A stretch of 64,000 bases of DNA from Amphibalanus amphitrite (taxonomy: Eukaryota; Arthropoda; Thecostraca; Balanomorpha; Balanidae). The translations under genes and the position numbers were made by a program. The notes under the pieces are model-generated. The model saw nothing but the letters and a program-made list of their open reading frames with translations. It was not told the DNA's origin and did not search any database. Every line of letters starts with the position of its first letter. Position 1 is the first letter of the stretch. Below are positions 46,440 to 56,639 of the stretch, piece after piece. The stretch lies in NCBI RefSeq assembly GCF_019059575.1, contig NW_024882955.1, forward strand, positions 1 to 64,000, in the 5' to 3' direction.

Positions 46440-46720
46440 GTTTGGGGCACTAGTACCCCTCGCCAGCATCAGTGTTGAGTGACGTCACTCAGGACCTGCC
46501 TATGGTGGTTGGTGGGTGAGTTACTGTACCTTCTATGGGTGACATTGAGCCAGCTCGGCGTTTGGAGGCAGTAAGCTCCTCCTAAACGTGTCGAGCTAGG
46601 AAGCAACGGCAACCTTTATACCCATATTGGCCTGTTTACAGCGTAGGGGTTGTCTGTATGCCGGTCATTTGGTCCCTGATCAATCCGGAGCTTCGCGGAA
46701 AGGCAAGCTTGTTGCCCGTG
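46440..46720 (+). mobile_element. Diverged partial copy of the foldback family
   Basis: GTACCCCT-CGCCAGCATCAG, GTGACGTCACTCAGGA-CTG, GGTGGGTGAGTTACTGTACC and TTCTAT correspond to the right arm of 27113-28484. The similarity continues weakly into the sequence that follows in both places. Confidence 0.55.
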
Positions 46721-46837
46721 GCGGGTGATGCGGATACTATCAGATTTCAAAAGCGGGTATTTTTGGTATTCAGGTCAGGTAATTGCCCTAGACATTCGGA
46801 GAATCTTGGGATGCCCAATTCTGCAAGTCCTGGGTGA

Positions 46838-47612
46838 AGCTCGCTAGTCTGCCCGGGGGTGTCCCCTTCTACAACAACCCCGTGGCAGCTAGCTAGTCTG
46901 CCCGGGGGGTGTCCCCTTCTACAACGACCCCTGGGCAGCTCACTAGTCTGCCCGGGGGTGTCCCCTTCTACAACGACCCCGGGGCAGCTCGCTAGTCTGC
47001 CCGGGGGTGTCCCCTTCTACAACGACCCCGGGGCAGCTCGCTAGTCTGCCCGGGGGGGGGTGTCCCCTTCTACAACGACCCCGGGGCAGCTCGCTAGTCT
47101 GCCCGGGGGTGCCCCCTTCTACAACGGCCTCGGGCCAGCTCGCTAGTCTGCCCGGGGTGCCCCCTTCTACAACGGCCTCGGGCCAGCTCGCTAGTCTGCC
47201 CGGGGTGCCCCCTTCTACAACGGCCTCGGGGCAGCTCGCTAGTCTGCCCCTGGGTGTCCCCTTCTACAACGACCCCGGGGCAGCTCGCTAGTCTGCCCCA
47301 GGGTGTCCCCTTCTACAACGACCCCGGGGCAGCTCGCTAGTCTGCCCGGGGTGCCCCCTTCTACAACGGCCTCGGGGCAGCTCGCTAGTCTGCCCCAGGG
47401 TGTCCCCTTCTACAACGACCCCGGAGCAGCTCGCTAGTCTGCCCGGGGGGGTCCCCTTCTACGACCCCGGGGCAGCTCGCTAGTCTGCCCAGGGGTGTCC
47501 CCTCTTCTACAACGGCCTCGGGGCAGCCCGCTAGTCTGCCCGGGGGTGTCCCTTCTACACGGCCTCTGGGCAGCTCGCTAGTCTGCCCGCAGGCGTCCCC
47601 TCCTACAACAGC
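46838..47612 (+). repeat. 49-bp minisatellite, two interleaved variants
   Basis: About 16 units of AGCTCGCTAGTCTGCCCGGG followed by GTGTCCCCTTCTACAACGACCC or GTGCCCCCTTCTACAACGGCCT. The two unit types are interspersed, suggesting conversion or block duplication. Open frames (SLPGGVPFYNDPGAAR-like) come from the repeat. Confidence 0.88.
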
Positions 47613-48186
47613 CTGATTCCTGGAGCGGGCTGAGAGCCCTCCCCTTTTTTGCTGGGCGGCTGTCAACGCCCTTCCTTGATACTGTTCTAACCCCTTCCAA
47701 AGTTCTGGGAAAATTAATGGTCGCGCTGATAGGCATGTGCATAGGGTTCAATGTAAAGGAAAATACAGCTTCCGTTGTCAGATGCCTTAGAACTCATGGA
47801 TGGTTGTTTTTTTCGGCGGGTATATCGAGGGCCTTTACTTGGTGGAGGCTATCATCGCAGTAGTGGCTAATCTTCTGGTTGTTAGTCATGTGAGGGCTTC
47901 GGTATAAATGCCGTAATATGGTTCTTCATTGGTGACCGCTGTATCGCTCACATTCATGTTGGCAGGTTTAAGGGATCGTGGCGTTTCTGGTAAGCTTCGG
48001 GCCAGGTTGAGGAAATAATTACCTACCTTCAACCAAGCACGTATTTGGGTGGGTTCCGTCACTGGTCTCGACCCTGGCGGCGACTGTAGGTCTTTTGTGT
48101 TAATTTGTATCCCCCACTCGGTCTGCTGGTCTCGGGAAGGGGGTGTTTTATTATGGCGCATTGGTGTCTGGGTGGATGTATTGAAT
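47613..48186. other. Unassigned; hypothetical minus-strand frame
   Basis: A 168-codon minus-strand frame (47886-48392) and an overlapping plus-strand frame (48049-48459) are both open. Only the first 70 codons of the minus frame recur in the duplicate at 48906-49118. No domain recognised, and I do not call either a gene. Confidence 0.25.
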
Positions 48187-48440
48187 GGGTGGGGACACCA
48201 TTGCGCCGCGCGGGGGGAGGGGTGGCGGCCCGTTGGCAGGGCAGTCTCGGTTGAGACTTGTATACTTGCTAGTGTGTTTGTGTCGTGTTCATTTGGGCTG
48301 AATATACCAATAGCCCCTTTTTGTACAGCTACAGTGTTTTCCTGGAGGGACTTGGTTGTGAGGTTTGCGCTGAGATTGGTTACGCATAGCATAGCTAATT
48401 GTCTCTATGTTTGCTGGCAGCTCGAAGGGGAAGCGGAAAA
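48187..48440 (+). repeat. Segmental duplicate, unfilled copy (empty site for the BEL/Pao insert)
   Basis: Bases 48187-48405 match 48913-49131, and 48401-48440 match 52639-52678, with GTCTC (48401-48405) shared. Here the sequence runs uninterrupted, so it shows the pre-insertion state of the BEL/Pao target. Confidence 0.9.
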
Positions 48441-48742
48441 TACGCCCGGTTATATATGACAAGATATAACCGGTTTTTCCGCGATACTACGAGCGTCTTC
48501 TCTGGGGCGGCCCCGGAGCCGGGCCGGCCTCGGCGAGCAGCGTTTGGCGGCAGGCGAGCGGCCGCCTGCGCCCCCGGGCGGCAAGGCCGCTAAGGCGGCG
48601 GCCTCCTCTGATTGGTGGAGCGACTTGTGTCACGTGACGGTGACGGCGCGGGGTTCGAGTGCATTTGCGCGGTCACTCTGCTCTAAGCCGTCCGGTCTGA
48701 CGCAAGTCAGCAGTGTTCTCGCTCTGAAATGTTTTTGCGTTT
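48438..48742 (+). repeat. 305-bp GC-rich repeat with terminal palindrome, copy 2
   Basis: Same as 37519-37823 with only a few differences. Its left edge coincides with the point (48440) where the two segmental duplicates diverge. Confidence 0.7.
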
Positions 48743-48912
48743 CCCACCCACCCACCACCATTTTTGGATTTTTTTTTTTTTACACGCACCACACTCTTAA
48801 ATAAAGATGGGTTTTTTCCACAAAATGTGGTTTTTCCCCAGCTAGGTCCCCCGGTTTTTTTCTAGTTAGGACTTTTTCCGGGGGAGGACACACACGACAG
48901 GGTTTCTAGTTT

Positions 48913-49131
48913 GGGTGGGGACACCATTGCGCCGCGCGGGGGGAGGGGTGGCGGCCCGTTGGCAGGGCAGTCTCGGTTGAGACATGTATACTTGCTAGTA
49001 TGTTTGTGTCGTGTTCATTTGGGCTGAATATACCAATAGCCCCTTTTTGTACAGCTACAGTGTTTTCCTGGAGGGACTTGGTTGTGAGGTTTGCGCTGAG
49101 ATTGGTTACGCATAGCATAGCTAATTGTCTC
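48913..49131 (+). repeat. Segmental duplicate, left part of the filled copy
   Basis: 219 bp nearly identical to 48187-48405, ending in the GTCTC target duplication directly before the LTR. Confidence 0.88.
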
Positions 49132-49500
49132 TGTTAAGTGAATACACTGAGACGTAGAACTTCGTTAAATTTTCATGTATTATCGATTTCTTGTGAACAA
49201 AAGTTTCGTCCTGAAACATAGGTAAACCCGATGAGTCACATAAAACGCATAAGAAGATATCTCGCGGAGAAATTATCAGCTCAATTCACGAACCAATTAT
49301 ATACAAAGAAAATATAAAAAGAGCCGAATAAAACAAAGTACTCACTACAGTGCGCCAATTTCTTGCTAATCGTGAATTTCCTAAATTTCCACTTTTATGG
49401 TCAACAAAATATTTCACATTACAAGAATTTAGTGCACCAGCTCGCGCGGAGTTTGGATGTGGTCCACTGACGATCGCGAATCTATCAAATTCACGATACA
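49132..49500 (-). repeat. BEL/Pao element 3' LTR (minus-strand element)
   Basis: TGTTAAGTGAATACACTGAG...TTCACGATACA, 369 bp, TG...CA ends. It differs from the other LTR by one substitution and one 4-bp indel. In element orientation the adjacent internal sequence (49501-49512) is a polypurine tract, GGCGGGGGGAG. Flanked by GTCTC at 49127-49131. Confidence 0.93.
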
Positions 49501-52169
49501 CTCCCCCCGCCAGTGTCCGATTGGTTCACGAATTTCAAGAGTGAGATGAGACGATTTATTATCCATTTGATCACGATGTTCGATCTCCTCCAGTATTCGT
49601 TGTCAGCTGATCGTGTCTTGGGCCTCCGAGTCGTAATACTCCTCGTGCTACTTCTGCTGGACGGGTCTTCGATTCTTTCGGTTTGTCGTCTACATAATAA
49701 ATGCATTTTCGTATCGAGTCTATAACTGTTCGGTTTTGCTTCGCATGTCATCGCAAGCAGTCGTTTTCGTATCAAATTTGGCACCTTTGCGTTTGTGTTC
49801 GATCCAAATAGTCCAATTACTGTACAGTCCTTGATCTTGCAGTTTATTTCTATCGAAATATATTGTGTCTCTATGCCGATATTGGTCGCATCATGTCTTC
49901 CCCGTGTTATTGCTTTCATTAAACAATCAACATAGCAGTTTTCTTCGGAATTTCGTTTTTTGCACTTGTCTATAATTGTAAGGCTGACTACACCATTGAG
50001 TCGGTTTCGTGAGCGAAATGTTGTGAGGGCGTAGCGGTCGGCGTTGGCTCGGTTTTCTTCAAAGTCGATGTCGGTTCGTGTTTCGGTTCGTTTCAGATAT
50101 TGATGTGTATGTTGGTCGCCACAGTTTCGGAGATGTGTTGACTTGTGAATTTTAAGGATGTCAGCGGTAACCGGGTATTCACGAGGTCGCGGGAGATTGT
50201 GGTGCAAACCGTTCGTGCAATCTGGTAGGTCGCCATCTATCTTTTCGTGGTCGGGTTTTTGTCCTTTGTCTTTTGTCAGTTCCTTTTCCGTTGATCCTAG
50301 TTCTTCTATGTTCATATGAAGTGGCGTCTTGACGTTAGTTTCGTCGGGGTCAGATCTTATTGCACATGTCGCTCGTCTATCTTCGTTTTTCCTTTCAAAA
50401 GAGCCTCTGACGCATAACCCAAATTGATTTTCAAGGAGTTGGCTATTCCCGACGGTTCTTACGACTGTAGGCATGATGGCACAAGAGTCCACGCCTATTA
50501 GCATGTCGATCTTGCCTTTAGGTTTCGCGATTACCGATGCGTCAATCTCTGGAAAGTGACTTTGAATTTGTTTTGCGTCGAGCTGATTTAAATTTGCGGT
50601 AATCTCATCAATTTCGTATGCTGGAACTGTCCAAATTTTCCCTTTCAGGTCTTCTAGCGGAACATCTACTTTTTTGCTGTCGAGAGACGTGTGGTCATCT
50701 CCAACTTTTACTATAGAAAGTGTTGTACTTTTACCCTTTATCCCCAGTCTTTGGGTCGCACGACGAGTAATGAGTGAAACACTGGCACCCGAGTCCCACG
50801 TGACATTGATGCGCTGATTTTTACATTGGATCGCGTTGACTGCCAAGATAGGACGATCTTCATTGCCGAGGACATTGTGTACTTCGTTGTTTTGATTTAC
50901 AGCCGTATCTGAATATAATTTTCGATGAAATAATGGATGATGTCGTTTACCACAAATTTGGCCTTCCTCGAATACCGTACATTGGCTAGAATTCAGACAA
51001 TTTTTGGCGATGTGTCTGCTAGTTTTCAGACACTTAAAACATGCTCCTGCTTGCTTTGCAACTTCAGACCGTTCTGCCACCGACATTTCTAGGAATTTTG
51101 CACAAAATTCCACTGAGTGGCTGGGCGTCTTATGAATCCAGCACCACGATCGAGATTCCGGAGATCGATGATTTTGAGTGCTACCCGACGCATAATTTAC
51201 AACTTCTTGCTTTATGTTTGATGATGACGTTTCTTGGGTCGGATTTGCTAAAGTGTGATGAACATTTCTCGCTTTTTCGGTTCGGATGTCTTGTTCGGTA
51301 TATTCTATGACTCGTTTTTCTCGAAGAAGATAATTTAGAAGGCGTTCAAACATACCATTTGATACATCAGTTGAATCCACTAACAAAATCCATTCCCGTT
51401 TTTGGGTGGGCGGCAACAGTTTTTCGACCATACTGATCATTGCGATAGTATCCATCTCTTCGGTTAAATTTGTACGTTTCAAATCGAGCCAACATCTTTC
51501 GATTGTGTCGACCATCCTAACGAACTTCTTTGTGTCACCCTCTTGAACCGGTTTTATCGACGTGATGTCGTATATAATAGAATCCACGAACTTCCGAGGA
51601 TTTCCAAAGACATTGTCTAATCTTTGAAACATTTGGTCATAATCATCGGCAACTCCCTTTACGGTCTGCAAAGCCGATCCTAACAAACAAGATCGAAGGG
51701 CATAAGCGTCTTTACCATACGCAGGTTCCATAAGTCTCTTGAAATCGTGTTTGAAATTTGCGTACTCTCGAATGTCGCCCGTAAACCGAGGAGCATCTAG
51801 AGCCTTTACTTGAATTTGCCTTGAAGAAGAGGAATTTTCTGAGACATGAGAGGCGTGAATTGCTCGAATTTCGTCCAAAGTCGATTCTACTACTTTCATA
51901 TACTCGTCACATTCCTGCAATAGGCTGTCGAGAACACCGTGCGATGCGTATTCGTTAATCGTTTCGATGAGTCGATCGTTCGTCTTATCTAATTCTTGAA
52001 AGCTAGCGCGAATGTCATCGAATTTATCCTTTAACACTGCGAAGGGTTGCTGGTGATGGCTTAACTCTTTAAAAGCGTTGCATTTTCTCGAGAACTTACT
52101 TTTTGCGCTGGCTCGAGCTCGTTTCGTCTTTCCAATCGGTTCCATAATAATGTCTTCATTTGCCTTCAT
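49491..52169 (-). CDS. BEL/Pao gag-protease polyprotein, 892 aa, lacking RT and integrase
   Basis: The first ATG in frame is at 52169; the longer frame upstream begins with a non-ATG codon. Order from the ATG: coiled-coil-rich N-terminus; DUF1759-type gag domain (about 124-290; RFTGDIREYANFKHDF..., FGNPRKFVDSI); Cys/His knuckles (about 343-415; CWIHKTPSHSVEFC, CFKCLKTSRHIAKNC with one extra residue before His, and a C..C...HH..H group); retropepsin-like DUF1758 domain with the active-site DSGA at about 459-462 and LIGVD at about 557. After LLENQFGLCVRG (about 590) the RT expected in BEL/Pao is absent. About 300 residues of basic, uncharacterised sequence follow and run to a stop inside the LTR. 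There are no stops or frameshifts, so the truncated polyprotein could still be made. Confidence 0.88.
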   Translation of the reverse strand: MKANEDIIMEPIGKTKRARASAKSKFSRKCNAFKELSHHQQPFAVLKDKFDDIRASFQELDKTNDRLIETINEYASHGVLDSLLQECDEYMKVVESTLDEIRAIHASHVSENSSSSRQIQVKALDAPRFTGDIREYANFKHDFKRLMEPAYGKDAYALRSCLLGSALQTVKGVADDYDQMFQRLDNVFGNPRKFVDSIIYDITSIKPVQEGDTKKFVRMVDTIERCWLDLKRTNLTEEMDTIAMISMVEKLLPPTQKREWILLVDSTDVSNGMFERLLNYLLREKRVIEYTEQDIRTEKARNVHHTLANPTQETSSSNIKQEVVNYASGSTQNHRSPESRSWCWIHKTPSHSVEFCAKFLEMSVAERSEVAKQAGACFKCLKTSRHIAKNCLNSSQCTVFEEGQICGKRHHPLFHRKLYSDTAVNQNNEVHNVLGNEDRPILAVNAIQCKNQRINVTWDSGASVSLITRRATQRLGIKGKSTTLSIVKVGDDHTSLDSKKVDVPLEDLKGKIWTVPAYEIDEITANLNQLDAKQIQSHFPEIDASVIAKPKGKIDMLIGVDSCAIMPTVVRTVGNSQLLENQFGLCVRGSFERKNEDRRATCAIRSDPDETNVKTPLHMNIEELGSTEKELTKDKGQKPDHEKIDGDLPDCTNGLHHNLPRPREYPVTADILKIHKSTHLRNCGDQHTHQYLKRTETRTDIDFEENRANADRYALTTFRSRNRLNGVVSLTIIDKCKKRNSEENCYVDCLMKAITRGRHDATNIGIETQYISIEINCKIKDCTVIGLFGSNTNAKVPNLIRKRLLAMTCEAKPNSYRLDTKMHLLCRRQTERIEDPSSRSSTRSITTRRPKTRSADNEYWRRSNIVIKWIINRLISLLKFVNQSDTGGGSVS

Positions 52170-52265
52170 TGTTTCAAGTTTCAAGAAATTTCTAGTAATC
52201 AAGCAAAGTAAATTCAAATATTCAAGTAATTTTCAATCATTGTTCTTAATAGCTTGTAGACGAAA

Positions 52266-52638
52266 TGTTAAGTGAATACACTGAGACGTAGAACTTCGTT
52301 AAATTTTCATGTATTATCGATTTCTTGTGAACAAAAGTTTCGTCCTGAAACATAGGTAAACCCGATGAGTCACATAAAACGCATAAGAAGATATCTCGCG
52401 GAGAAATTATCAGCTCAATTCACGAACCAATTATATACAAAGAAAATATAAAAAGAGCCGAATAAAACAATTAAAGTACTCACTACAGTGCGCCAATTTC
52501 TTGCTATTCGTGAATTTCCTAAATTTCCACTTTTATGGTCAACAAAATATTTCACATTACAAGAATTTAGTGCACCAGCTCGCGCGGAGTTTGGATGTGG
52601 TCCACTGACGATCGCGAATCTATCAAATTCACGATACA
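52266..52638 (-). repeat. BEL/Pao element 5' LTR (minus-strand element)
   Basis: 373 bp, the same TG...CA ends, and a TATA-like A/T-rich stretch around 52435-52455. The start of the internal region in element orientation is TTTCGTCTACAAGC, a candidate primer-binding site that I could not match to a tRNA. Confidence 0.93.
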
Positions 52639-52678
52639 GTCTCTATGTTTGCTGGCAGCTCGAAGGGGAAGCGGAAAA
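52639..52678 (+). repeat. Segmental duplicate, right part of the filled copy
   Basis: 40 bp identical to 48401-48440, beginning with the second GTCTC. Confidence 0.85.
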
Positions 52679-53189
52679 AATATACGTGTTAATGCGACCC
52701 ATACATCTTCAAAATTTCGCCTCGGTAGGTTGACGCACGCCGCCGCAATAAACACGACAAGGGCACTACGTAGCACACTGTGGCGTGGGCGACGGCGGAT
52801 TATTTAGGATTTCATAGATTTTACGCAAGAAATGTGAGTCGAAGCTCGACTATTCAATGTGTCACATTTGATAGAACCTCGCTTAGCTCTAAGGGGGCAC
52901 GTCTGGAGGTCGTACTGTTCCGAAAAAAAAGAAACTTCTGTGCACCTGCGCCATTTCGAGCAAACGGATGTGACGGGGGAGGTAAAACAGGTCCTCGCGC
53001 GGCGCCAATGGATTGCATCGATTTGGGTGCACTAAACCGGTCAGTGCGACGCTTATTGTGATAAAGCTGACAGCGCCAGTGACGTTTATGACTTGCTTTG
53101 CCCGTATGAAGACAGTTAAGCCACGTGCAGCGATTGCTTTCAGCTGGAAATATAGAGCGATGATCCTGGCACCGCGGATGCACTGACGA
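52679..53189. other. No gene recognised
   Basis: Minus-strand frames at 52854-53305 lack motifs. Confidence 0.3.
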
Positions 53190-53300
53190 CGGCGATTGGT
53201 CCGATCAATATGTTCGCATTGCGCCGTGTCGCCCCGTCGTCGATGAATAGCGCGCCCACGGTATATAGAGAACTGAGCGCGCCCGGCCACTCGGCCGGCT
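53190..53300 (+). promoter_or_regulatory. Candidate TATA/CCAAT promoter, plus strand
   Basis: ATTGG (53195-53199, an inverted CCAAT box) lies about 65 bp upstream of TATATAG (53262-53268), which is followed about 30 bp later by pyrimidine-rich sequence with TTCATCAG, then a CpG-dense tract to about 53520 with a CAG/GTTAGC donor-like site near 53360. This suggests a polymerase II start and first exon, but no coding exon is identified. Confidence 0.33.
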
Positions 53301-53530
53301 TTCATCAGCCGCGTCTGGACGCGCCCGCGTCTAGCCGAGCTGCACGTTTAATATCGCCAGGTTAGCGGCCGGCTGCAGTGCGTGTTTGCTGCCGCGGCGC
53401 GGCCCAGGTGTCGCCGCCGCGCCGAGCCGGCCGCAATAACGTGTCGGTCGGACGCCGCCGCCTCGACCGGCCCTCCCCAGTCCCCAGCCCAGCCGGGGTG
53501 CGCGCCGTGTACGGGGCATTCCACAAAAGT
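53301..53530 (+). other. CpG-dense tract downstream of the candidate promoter
   Basis: Very GC- and CpG-rich, open in several frames; it could be a 5' UTR or first exon. No protein family recognised. Confidence 0.25.
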
Positions 53531-53701
53531 GGGACAAAAAATGACCATTTTGAACCTCACCTCCTCCGATTTTTCTGAAACTTTGTGAAACTTTTCATCT
53601 ACATGTAAAAAGAAAGGAGCCAATTTTCTGTCAAGATATGACGTCACATTTCCGAGACACACGTCATCAAATGTGGACTCAGGCAAGGCACATTATCATC
53701 T

Positions 53702-54469
53702 TTAAAGGAAGGGTGCCACCTTCCGAAATTTTTGTTCTATGAATCTATTTTACTTATTTGAATTTTTAGACGTGGTTAGCGCGTCCACAATATACAAAAA
53801 ACCGAACCATTGCATTTAATACATTGGCCAAAAAAAAAGATCGTTGTTTATATCACCACTACAACTCAAGGTCGTTTGATGTGGCAGCTAGGACGGCTGG
53901 CATATCCTGTTGTCATGGCAACATATCATTCTGCCATTTGCATTGATGGCGCAACTGAGACAAAAAGATGAACAAATAAAAAGGAAGAAGATAACATGAT
54001 TTGAACTAAGTTGTAGTAAGTAAGTTGAACTAAGTAAGATACGTCAAAAGAACATCAAATAAGTCGAGTAAAGGTTTTTCCTTTACAATGCTTAAGAGAT
54101 CTATGGAACCCTTCACCCTTCATGCAACTTACTAGAAAAACTTCCCAATTAAAATTTTAAAACTTAAGTGTATACCATAAAGAAAAAATATACCCTTTCA
54201 AAATGATAAAACATGCTTCAAAAGTATAACTTTTATACATACCTTTGCTGATTTCATGTTTTATAAAATACCCTTAACACGACGAGGAAATAGTGCTGAA
54301 GATTTTTGCCTGCCCGAATGCTGGCAGCAAAACTCGCAAATGATAACTTCACGTGCGGATTCAATGCTGACCGTCTCGAGCATAGGTAAGTGAAGCCGGT
54401 TTTTAGGTTCATGTGAGGCTAATCTTGTAAAAACTGCGTTGTGTCCAAAAGGTGGCACCCTTCCTTTAA
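53702..54469. mobile_element. TTAA-flanked MITE, AGGAAGGGTGCCACCTT family
   Basis: 768 bp bounded by TTAA with TIRs AGGAAGGGTGCCACCTT and AAGGTGGCACCCTTCCT, a perfect 17-bp pair. The interior is AT-rich and non-coding. The TIR shape is like the AGGGAC family but the sequence is distinct. Confidence 0.82.
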
Positions 54470-54509
54470 AGTGTCATAACTTAAAAAGTTTTAGACATGT
54501 CGCATTGCA

Positions 54510-55420
54510 TTAACCCTCGCCCGCACATGGGGGGGGTGGTTGCCACCCCCCCCCCCAGGTAGTCTTTCTGCTCTGCACTCAACATTTTTAGAGCTAGAAG
54601 GCTGATTTTTCGTATAGCTGCTCCTCTATCCTTTCTTGATGTCCACTGAAAATTTCAAGTTTCTGTGATTTTTGGTTTCGGAGATATGACCTTGTTTGTC
54701 AGGTCATGTCATGACCCAAATGGCCAATTCTCAACATATTGCGTTTGCCGTGGGCCTTATGAGCTTTTGACACCCTGATTTCGGCCTTTTTTGCCAGTCT
54801 TACCTCCCACCTATCATGGAACATGTTGTTCGATGATGTACAGGGGTCAAGGTCAGGGTCAAGGTCAACCTAGGTCATCTAAGATAATTGCGTTTTAGGC
54901 AAGCTGAATTTACTTTTTTGAAGTTTTTTTGGCTGCATTTTTGGTAAAAGCTTCTCAGATCATTATTTCATGTAATATGGACCCAAAAACAATCGGTGCA
55001 CACATCAGTATACACACAGACACACACAGACATACAAACACATATAATTGACCTTGACCTAACTTGACCTGAAATGACCTCAGCAGCAAAATTCTGGTCG
55101 GGTAGTGTGACAAAGAGGTTCTAGCTGGCTTGGCACCAGAAAACAGCATCGCCATCGGTATTTGATAAGCAGCACACTTGATATCCAACGGTGACCCAAA
55201 ACAGCAACATTTTTTAGTTTGACCTGACCTGGAAGGTCAATGACTGACCTGAGAAGGTAAAACTGGGTATCATTGGATTCGTCTCTTCCCAAAGAATCTT
55301 TTTGGTCTTTACCGCTAAGCTCTATCTCCAACAGGAACGAAATGGCGCGGGGGGGGTGGCAACCACCCCCCCCCATGTGCGTTCTAGGATGGGAAAATGG
55401 CATGTGCGGGCGAGGGTTAA
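54510..55420. mobile_element. TTAA MITE with G/C hairpin ends, CCCTCGCCCGCACATG family
   Basis: 911 bp from TTAACCCTCGCCCGCACATG to CATGTGCGGGCGAGGGTTAA (right arm split by an extra 30 bp before the hairpin). Hairpins are G8-TGGTTGCCA-C11 and G8-TGGCAACCA-C8. The interior has DR0-type AGGTCA repeats (54848-54878, 55049-55081) and a CA-rich microsatellite at about 54995-55045. Non-coding. Confidence 0.86.
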
Positions 55421-56045
55421 TGTTTGAAATGTAGGAAATGGACCAGGCTTTAATTTGAGGATTAACGTGATGACGTCCTTAACTAGCTAGTGAACTTAAT
55501 TAAAAATCAAATATCAAATTTTAAATTTGAGAAAAATGAGTACCCTTCGATTTTGCTTATTTCTATACATTTTATTCTCTTATACATAAGCTGTATCATA
55601 TGAAAAAATCCAGAATGGGCCGACGTTTATGTAGCTGTCTTTTGGACTTCGTAAATTCGTAATATCCGCACTCGCTTGCTTCGTTTTAGCAACCAAGGAG
55701 AGGCGCTGCCCGGAGTTGCTTGTTTGTAACCTAACTTATCCTAAAGCAAACCTAGCCTGACCTGACCTAATCAAACACTCTAAAATATGTATAGCCCTCT
55801 CGACAGTTGCCGGCTGGCCAAATGCTATTTACAAGCGAGCATTACTCCTCATGTCTTTTCGGCCGATATTACATCGGTAATATTTATTAAAATCATGATT
55901 TTATGGTGCCATTATATAGCTAACAGTCATAAGAAATATATTTCAACTCGAAAACAGCTCGAAACAGCATATAATCTTAAAGAAACCCCTCCGAAATCCA
56001 AAAGCCTATTCGGGTCCATACAGAATAACTGCGGTCCCCCGCAAT
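55421..56045. other. No gene recognised
   Basis: AT-rich; a CAACCAAGGAGAGG block and TGACCTGACCT near 55757. No TIR. Confidence 0.35.
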
Positions 56046-56125
56046 TTCGTCACGTGCGTCGGACCAATCAGCGTCGAGTACTGCCGAGCGCTGATTGGTG
56101 AATTTTCCGCTAGCGTGTAAGTACT
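56046..56125. promoter_or_regulatory. Divergent CCAAT pair with E-box
   Basis: ACCAATCAGCG (56063-56073) and its exact complement CGCTGATTGGT (56089-56099) form an 11-bp inverted repeat presenting CCAAT boxes in both directions, next to a CACGTG E-box at 56051-56056 and a GTGTAAGTA donor-like site at about 56114. This suits a bidirectional promoter, but no transcript is identified. Confidence 0.3.
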
Positions 56126-56639
56126 GCTCGCGGAACAAGAGTTCGTCGACAATCCTCCACAAACGTCTGTCACCATTTTTCGTAATGCTTAACAGCCGCA
56201 GCGTACCCCCTGGGTTTGACGAGGTGGGTATCATCGGGATTCTGAGACATCGGGTTACACAATTGTCACTACCGCTAGTAATATATAATGTCTTCATGTA
56301 AAATGTGATTAGCCCATAAGTAAAACGATAGTTACGATAGATTCGGTTGCAAAGTTTTTAAAGCTTCAACCATGTTAAGCTGCAGGTAGGGGTGCTTTTC
56401 GTATAACTTAAATTGTGGTTTTTCTGTATTTCTCATTCAATGCCGAATTTCTTTAAAAGAAAAATCAAAATTAAAAAAAAACCTATCCATGGAATTCATT
56501 GTTCAATTCCACATCCGCTTGAGCAAAAATTGATTAAAAATATCAAACGGTTTTAATTTTACAGCAATTTTACTAAGCCACTGACGTACTGTCTCAAATA
56601 GCCCCACTTTACGGTACCCATTTTATGCAAAAATATCAA
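56126..56639. other. No gene recognised
   Basis: A minus-strand frame (55977-56297) is open but has no recognisable domain. Confidence 0.3.

Larger units (their letters stand above)
49132..52638 (-). mobile_element. BEL/Pao LTR retrotransposon derivative, gag-protease only
   Basis: 3507 bp with near-identical LTRs (369 and 373 bp) and the 5-bp target duplication GTCTC (49127-49131, 52639-52643), the length usual for BEL/Pao. The interior of 2.77 kb codes gag and protease but has no reverse transcriptase, RNase H or integrase, so the element is non-autonomous and must have been moved in trans. LTR identity near 99% indicates a recent insertion. It landed in one copy of a local duplication, and the other copy is at 48187-48440. 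Confidence 0.92.

Noticed and set aside
46859..47666. Repeat proteins of about 90 residues
   Set aside because: 49-bp minisatellite readings with no conserved start.
47886..48459. 168-codon minus-strand and 136-codon plus-strand genes
   Set aside because: Both strands open, no domain, and the frame is truncated in the duplicate copy.
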